From contig NC_082598.1 of the NCBI RefSeq assembly GCF_030936135.1, forward strand, positions 50,684,347 to 50,748,346: a stretch of DNA of 64,000 nt, given 5' to 3'. The notes beneath the pieces are model-generated. The model was given only the letters and a program-made list of their open reading frames with translations, did no database searches and was not told where the DNA came from. This document shows, piece after piece, positions 39,901-48,900 of this stretch (positions are counted from its first letter, which is position 1; every line of letters begins with the position of its first letter). Position numbers and translations under genes: made by a program. Source of the DNA: Gavia stellata (Eukaryota; Chordata; Aves; Gaviiformes; Gaviidae).

Positions 39901-42900
39901 TATCACCTTCAGGGTCTAAACTTGTTAATGCTTTATGTGAGGAAGCTCTTAAACGGCCAAAAACGCGGTTTGTCGTGCAAGTTAGTTGGTTTTGGAAGGG
40001 CGTGGAGTGCAAGTTCTGTACCTGTCAGATAATGTTATGCTGGAGGTGGTGGTTTATGTCCTTCTTTTCTTCACCTGCCTAGCTAGCAAGGTGGAAAATG
40101 ATGTTGTCAGTCTTCCCTTAAGGTGTAGATGCCCTGATGGGGGTTCTTTTAGTTTATTAATTACATTTTACAAGGAAGGAAATTACATGGCACCTTTTGT
40201 AACTTGTAAACGTTATTACAGAGCAGTTACTCTTCATGTTAATGCTATAAAAACAACAAATCTTTTGACACTAAGAACAATGGCAGTGTAAGCACTGAAA
40301 ATATGCGAGTCACATATTTACAACATTTAACAAATGTAGGCAGCCAGTCTGTGACTGACATACCAGCGTGAGAGTAAGTATGTGAAGGCCAGTATACCAA
40401 CGCCTATGTTGGTATATTTGCCTGGGTGGCACTGTGGTTATGCATAAGCTTTTAATAGAAAACAGGATGGGTGATAGGGAGAGAATTGTTAACACATTTT
40501 CTTGCAGTATATGGACAGCAAACGTCGAAGCTTTGTTAATGTCTAAATGCAGAGGTATGTAAAAAGGAAACGAAAGGCAGATAAGGTGGAAAGCAGCTGT
40601 TGCTGTTTCCACAGCTAATCATACCTTAAAAAAGTAATAGGGCTTGGTTTTTGAACCTTCATTTCTGTGCCACACTCCAGCAAGGAATTCATGACCAAAC
40701 TGGGACCTGATGGGAGCTCTCTTATTTTGTTTCTTAGTTGAAAAAGCAGGGGCTGGCGTCTTAGTACATGGGGGAAAGGGTACTGCGCATTGCACCCGTG
40801 ACAACGTGTCTCATCAGTATTTCTCTGGGTGGTTTTGCAGTGTTTTGTAGAACACAACTGGTTTCACTTGATTGGCATCATATGCGGTCTTGCAATATAC
40901 AACTTCACAGTGGTAGACCTTCACTTTCCCTTGGCTCTGTACAAAAAACTCTTGAATGTGAAGCCCTGCCTAGAAGATTTGAAGGAGCTATCCCCTACAG
41001 AAGGAAGGTATGAAAAACAAAATTTGCAGCCTTTCTGGGAAAGTAGACCATCCATCTGAGAACAAGAAATGCCAAACTGGGTAAAAGTTGTTCAATAAAA
41101 CACCTTCTGATCCTTTTGAGCGACTGCTTAATTTGTGGGGCTGTGATCCTAGCAAAGTACATAAGCCAGTGGTGAATTTCATGTAAGACTTCTCTCCCAC
41201 AGGCTATTAGATCCATCCATCCAAGTTAGGCTCTAACTTTTGTACTCACCTTCCCAACCCCCAGAAACTGGATATCAACACAGCCAAACGATACCTACCA
41301 CACTCCTTTGAAAACAGGGATGGGGTCCTGTCCCTCCACCGTGTGATTGCAAGCATGATCCCAGATCCTAGCCTCAGCCTTTCCTCCCAAACCAGGCTTG
41401 GGTTAGCAAGCAGATCGCTGCATGTCTCATGATATAGCCCAGGATGGGAACTGTGCATAGGATGTGAACTGTCCCATCCCTGAAGCAGTGTAACTCTGAC
41501 CTGCTCCCATGCCAGAGAGAAGGGAGTTGAATGGACTGAAGGAATGACTTTTTCTAAATGGTGTATTGTATCTTTTCTGCCTAATTGCATGGGGATATTT
41601 GTTCCCTCTGACACCAAGACGTTAAGATCCCACTGTCTGACTGCTGTCTTCTTTTTTTCTTCTGAGTTGCTATCTGATTTAGCTGCACAAAGCAACTGCT
41701 GTATTTAACAATAATGGGGTAAAATGCCAGGAAGATAGCAGCAGGATTTTGAGGGATAGGAGAAGAATATTTTCTATGTGACGGGGATACAGATATAATT
41801 CACCACCCTCAGACCTTTATGTGGTGATGGTATAAATACCTAGCACTCCTTAAGAACTAAAAATGTAATTGTATTTTAAGGCCAGGATCAGTAAAGGGGA
41901 TCCATGTACTAGGTAGGCATGGACTATTTTGATAATTTGTGTGGACTGGCATTTATCCTGCTTCTAACAAAGCATCTCTTTATTTGAGGTATATTTCTTT
42001 CTTACCCCTTCAGGTGACTCAGAGATTCTCTCTCTTGCAGTCCTATTATCCAGATGTATGATGCTGTTTACTTTTGCTGAATCTCTCTTCCCCTTTAGAT
42101 GTATGGCTTTTTGAATCTCTGATTATTTTTTTTCTCATTTCCTTCCATATCTGTCATGTAGGAGTCTTCAGCAACTTTTAGATTACCCTGGGGAAGATGT
42201 AGAAGAGACATTCTGCTTGAATTTTACGGTAAGACACATTTAACATATCAGCTCTGTGATTGCTATGGTACAATTAAAGCCCATCTACTTATTCATGTGT
42301 ATAATGGTTTATTCCAAACTATGCATGTAGCACATACCCTATGTTAATGTTAAAATGTTAAAATTCTTTGCTGTCAACTCCCTTGTTCTTCTGACTTGTT
42401 CTTTTTCTAGACAGTCAGAAGTAGATTCCTGAATCCTCCTTGAAAATGGAAGTTAGGCTTTGACATCACTAGGTCAATTCTTGAAATGCTAACACAGTTT
42501 AGGATTTTCCTTGCTGTCGTAATATTAATACTTTTTAACTTAAAAATTTATAGTGAATGTATTTGGTCAGACTTTCTTAGAAACAAAGTGCTGGAGGCTA
42601 TTGCTAGTAGACATGCTGAGGTAGTCAGCTTTCCTATGCTAATACGGTAGTAAAAGAATTTTTTTTCTAGCTAGTAACCTAGATGCAACAGTCAGTATTA
42701 CACAGTGGAGATTCCCTGAAATTAAGAGTTTGATCTTGATGTATACTGGAATATCAGGTATGTCCCTTATCATGTGCAAACTTTTAGAACCTCACAAAGA
42801 GATACGGCATTATTATTCTGCAAGCTATGTTTTCCTCTGTTGACTTGGGCAGAGTAAGGGCATCCATGTTTCAAGGTCTTTGCTTTAAAGTTCTGATGCT

Positions 42901-45900
42901 CTAACACGTTGTGAGCGATGGGTTCACCTTGAGCTTGATCTGGGTTCTTGACTCTCTGTCCAGGGCTTGTCTGGAGTGGAAACAAGGTACCAGGGAACTC
43001 TGCTACACACTGTGAAGAAAATCCTTGCTGAGCTAGGAGAGTGTTGTACGTTTCCCTGTTTCATAAATGAGAGCACATAAAGTCTCTTAGATCAGACTTA
43101 TCTCTGGAGTGAGTCAGATGTGGGTCTGACTGTCTCACGCAGATCAGAGGTGCAATTCAGGATGAGGTAATGAAGCCATAATGATGATAATGCAGACTGT
43201 CTAAAAAAGAATACCTTTGAAGTAACACGAGGTTTTTCTCCAAATTCTCTTTTCACACAAAAGGATATTTGTACTCTCTCTTTCTTGCACTGTATACTGC
43301 ATAATATATAAAGACATACAGATACATCTGCTAAACTTCAAAATTAGTAAGTAACTGATATCCCAGACCTTGAAATTAGTAACTCATCTTGCATGTCAAA
43401 ATCTGAGCCTCTTTTGTGTATGGCAACTTGAAGATTGACCCTTCTGCATTTTCTCCACGTGACTAATTTTGTATGTACGGACTATATGTTTGTACTGGTG
43501 CCATCCAAGGCCAGGCAAAAGCAGGAAGCTGTCTGTGGTCATGCCATCTTTCAGTGACAGTGGGTGAATTAACCTAGTGAGCTTCTATTATAAAAAAGGG
43601 AGTCCTTTTTATTGCCAGAGCACGTGGGCTTAGTTAAATACGTTTTTTTTAATTACCAATCTCTTGTTTTTTTTCACAGGAAATTTACCTAAAAGAATAA
43701 CTTTTTTCCTTGCTGAGTTGGCATTTAGACTTAATAGCAGTCCTACAGCAAATGTAAATGATGGAAAGTGGTGAAGAAGGCAGGGCATTTGGTGCAGAGA
43801 AAAAATGTTCTGCATATACCCTTTTCTCTGGCCCTCCCTTCACATGCCAATCATCAACTGTGAGAAAGAACTCTGTATCTTTCTGCGGGCATATGGCCTG
43901 AAAAGTACTTCAGGTGAAATTAGTTTTCTGGTTTTGTATAGATCTGCAGGGAAAGCTATGGTGTGACAGAGCAGAAGAACCTGATTGAAGATGGACATAA
44001 AGTTCTGGTGCAGAAGGGCAATAGGTAAGTGGGGCATATGTGGAGATAGACTCATACTTGTGGTGAAGTCAGGTGCAATGCCACAGAAAATTTGGCTGTG
44101 GTGAAATGTGAGATAGAATTAGAAGTCACTGCAAACAAATTCTAAGACTAGTTGTTCAAAAGTTACTGGGTGCCAGCGGCACTTGAATAAAAAGCATGTT
44201 TTCATCATCTTTCCACCAGTGTTTGGAAAATGTCCCACACCCTTTTGGATGGACATCTTCCCTATAAAAGGCCTTCATATAGACCCTTGGCAGTTTTCTC
44301 ACGGTAAATAGAGATTGCAACATGATTTTTGGTCCTTGAAGGTTAATCTCCCTAATGGTTTAGAGAGGAACTGTATGTGACCAACAAAAATGAGCCTGGC
44401 AAACTTGTTTATACTATTAGTTCTGGAGCCGGAAACACTTTGCCTTGAGCATGCCTGATAGAGGACCACCATCCCTGATTGGAGCCATAAGGCCCTACTG
44501 TACATAGATTCCTTTCTGTTCGACTAAACACCTGAGAGTTATTACTAGCACAGCTACCATTTCCCCCGCCCCCTTTTTTTTTCCAGCTGTTGAACTATTT
44601 TCTTCTTATAATCCTGTAATTGGATTTCTACAAATGCCTTTATTACTTGAAGCAGCGTTCAAATTCTTTCTCTGCTGGCGAAACAGTGTGATCCAGTGAT
44701 TAGTCAGCAGCATGGTCAGGGGCTTGTGCTAGGATTGCTGAAGACCTTGCTGGCCAGCCTGGAGATGAAGTAATTTCCTATTAATCTGATTATTTAAAAG
44801 GGTTCTGATTGTGTCTAAAGCCGTTGCTGTAACAAAAGCTTTGTCCGTTTTACCTTCTTACCTACTTTACTGCTGCCCAAAAGGGTGCAATTTTACAGCT
44901 AAGTAGCTGCCTCCGTGCAAAACCCACATGGAGATGGAACACAGTATAAGTCTGTCTCCCTGCAAAGAGAAGGTGGGCTTCAGGTAAATAGAGGAGAATT
45001 TAATTTACACTTGCGACAGGGAGGTAAAGATGAAAATGCCAGGGATACTACCCTTTAGGTTTTTAGGCTGGGCATGTACACTCAAAAGAAAAATGGCCAT
45101 TTTTCTACTGTGTGTCATAGAGGGAGGAACAAAGATTTTAGCTGAGCAAATGTTTGGAGAGAGCAGCCAGGTTAGCTCCTGCGACTGTCTATTAAGTCAG
45201 GATAAGCAACAAGAGAAGAAAATCCTTAAGGAGAGAGGCTAGTGTGTAGTTCCACAGCTTAACACATTCCAAAATGCAATTGCTTTGCCTTAACCAGAGT
45301 TTTGAACTCAAGCTAACCTCTAAATCCAAGTCTAGACATGGCTGTCAATTCATCCACCTTACAGTGCTTAATGACTTCCTCCACTGCTACATTTAGAGGC
45401 CATGGACCAATTTGCTGCCCTCCTGGCCTGAAGTTTGCTGTGTGCATGTCTTTGGGTACTGCCCTTCCTGCTTGAGGAAAGTTCCCCGGGATCTGAAGAA
45501 TGCACAGGATTGCTGTGACTGAAAAATGCCAAGTAGGAAATGCCTGCATTTTCCCATTCTCCTTTGGAGTTCGTATTGGGTGTCACAACATAAAATGTTC
45601 TTGATAAAGGGTTCATGACCGTAACAGCCAGTGAGGTATTAAGCAACAGTTAAGTGCTTAATCAGCTTGGATTTCCCTAATGCTCAGGTGACTATCAGGA
45701 AAATGACAATAAAACAAATGCTCTGGAACATAACTCCCCCTTCGCTATATGATTTCTTATTCCAAGTTTCCATATTTGTCGGTCTGCTTCCTTATTTGTC
45801 TTTTTTACTTTCTCACCCATCTCTCGCTGCTTTTACATAGCATATGCATTGAGAATTCCTCCACCTAAAGGTCAAAATATTTCTTTTGATTGTGACCTCC

Positions 45901-48900
45901 TCAGCTAGAGATCGACACCGGATTCCGTAGTGTTCCCTGATCTGCTTATCCTCTGAGCGCAGGTGGGCATTGCTCTCAAGTGTCAGGCAAAAACGACACC
46001 ACCACCCGCACAGAATAGTTTTGTGTCCCAGTTTGCCATGTTGGCTGGTGCATTATTGTCAGGTGTTTAAAAAAAAATATAAATTTGGGGGAATATTTTA
46101 AGTCATTGCACAAATAAAATTCTAGTGTTGCACTCAGATCACAGTGCTTTGAGAATAGGAGAGAGAGAGAGTAGAATAAAGACTCTTAACCTCCTAACAA
46201 AATCCAGAGACAGGGTTTGGCCAGGGCCTGCCACAACTTTCTTGCCAATGACTACAGAATGGTGGTTTTATATTAATGCTGTTCTTGGGAACCCTTGAAG
46301 CAAAACAGGGTTGTCATTCCAAGAGGAGTCATTCTCTTTGCCACGTACTCCAAATGCACAAGTCCTGTATTTACTGAACCAGAGTGTGAAGGCTGAAGAG
46401 GAGGTTTCCTAAGACTATTTTCTTGCTCTGTAGTGAGGGGTGTTTCTTGATTCCTTTTGGTTGCTTTCTTTTTGGGGCCAAGAGGGAGGGAGTTGGCCAT
46501 GCAGTTTCAGATCAAGACTTTTCAGAGCAGGATTTTCTCAGTCTGCCTCTAGGCTATAGCTTTGGCTTTCAAAGTGCTGAACCACTGGCAAGACTCGTTG
46601 GGGACTGAGTCAGCAGCAGCTGCCTCTGAAAATTCACAGGGTACCTAACCAGGGCTCTGTGAGGCTCTTGGTTTTGGAAGTGGTAGTCTTCTGGGCACTG
46701 TCTGTTTGATTTGGTTCCCTCTCCCCAGCAGAGCACTTGCTCACAGCAACCTGGCAGTCCGAGGTCGTTGCAGGTGGGCACAGAGTCCTGTGCTGAGTTA
46801 ACCCTGGACATCAGTGGACTGAGAAGAGCCATAGGTTATTTCCTGGACTTGCTAAACGTAGGGTTGCAGGAGCTGGGCCAGGGGGTGGACATGTTCCTGT
46901 GGTGACTGAATCCTGATATTTGCTTAACACAACCTCTGTGCAGTCACGGGTTCCACGGTGAAGAGGGCTCTGTTCCTGACACCTCCCTAGTGCTTGGCGT
47001 CACCCTGGCTGCCTTCCAGCCCTGTGGGCAACTGGATGCAAGGCCACTGGGTGGGTTTATTGGTAGTATAGAGCCTGGATGGCTGGGGGACCTCCCATGC
47101 TGCCAGTGCTGGGGAGCAAGCAGACACATGGTGGTACTTGCTGCCTAATACATTGTCCATGTTGCAGTGACTCAGCTTAGTGAGAGGAGGGCAGTGCGTC
47201 AGACCTGTTGGAGGCTCATGTTTGCAAGATACAGGCAGAAACAGGAAAACTTAGCAGTGTTGCTGCTCAGGCATATGATTAAAAGTGATTTCCTTTGCCT
47301 GCTCTTTCTCAATGCACTAGGGAAGAATTTGTTGAAGCCTACGTAAATTACATCTTCAACCTCTCCATCCATGAGTGGTACACGGCCTTTTCCACCGGCT
47401 TTCTGAAAGTGTGTGGTGGGAAAGTCCTGGAACTCTTCCAGCCCACAGAGCTCAGGGCCATGATAGTTGGAAACAGTAACTACAACTGGGAAGAACTGGA
47501 GGAGGTAAAGCTTCCCTCTTGTATTTTTCTTCTTTCTCACAAGTACTGGGATTGCGCAGTTGTATGAGGTGGACACTAGCCTGGGACATGACATGTGGTG
47601 AGCCATGGATGTCTTCTTTTATGCTCCTTGTACACCTTGCTATCATTCACATGAAAAGTTTCTTATGGGGCTGTCCTGCTACTGATACAGCTCAAGGAGG
47701 AAATTCAGGATGAGAAAGGACAGGGGAGAAGGTCTTCCATCTGCTGTTTTTAGGGATAATACCTAAGACTGAAGGGAAGAGACAAAGTCAGGGTCTTCAC
47801 CTACAGTAAAACTCAACTCCACTGTACAAGGACAAAAAGTACACAGCCAAGAGTTCAAAGGGAAGCCTGGATGCAAAGTAGGAGTTGTATCCTTTCAAAA
47901 TGCATAGATCAGCAAGTTACTTGTTCTGTCTCAGCCTCAGCAGTGAAAGTGGCTTTGCAATGCAGAACGCATGGTCCTGTTCAGGACTCCAGCCTGTGAA
48001 CAGGTACTCCAGGATTCCTCATGACACATGTAATTAATTACCTGAAGTGCTAGAAGCCTAATACCTGCCTTCCACATATTGCTAGGACAACCCTTTGCTG
48101 GGTCTTTGAGCCATGCTGTTGCCCATGATCCATCCTGTGCTTCATTTCATAACTCTCAGGCACTGATCTGATGTCAGATACTGGAAGAGATCAGGCCTAG
48201 TTTCTGCTTAGTCTTTGCTTTCTATTGCCGGATGAAATGATGTGCCTTTTTGTTTTTTAACAGAGCGCTGTCTATAAGGGAGACTACACTGCGACACACC
48301 CGACTGTGAGAATGTTTTGGGAAACCTTTCATGCATTTCCCTTGGAAAAGAAGAAGAAATTTCTCTGTAAGTATCTTGCAGTGGTGCAGAATGTCTCCTG
48401 AAATTGAAGACTGAGGTGGGAGTGTCTGCAGAGCTCCAGGGTTATGGCACATTGCATTCAGTGCTAGAAGATGATCCCCTGAGTTATCTGCTAGTCAGAT
48501 AATCTGTTTCCTCCCTCCCTTGGCTTTTTCTTTTGTGTTCGTTTTTACCCTCCAAATCACTGGGTGATATCTGCAGTGCAAGATCCAATGCAGTCTCTCA
48601 CAAGGGAGTGCAGTATCCATCCGTTCGCATTGCCAGGAGGTGAATTCATAGCAGTCCCTGGTTGCCTGTACTTAATCTGGTTCCTTCTTCTGCAAGCTGA
48701 GCCTTCAGGCATTGCAGCACTCTTCTTAAGGGCAATGGGGCAGTTGTAGGGTGACAGCTGAGTGGAGAAGCTGGTGTATAATGCGACAGGAAAATGAGAC
48801 CATGTATCGGTGTGACTGGATAGCAGGTCCTTCCCCTCCTGATGGTGGCCTCCTTGTGCTAGTATGGTGGGTGGTGTGCTGAGAAGGAGAGGAAATCCTC

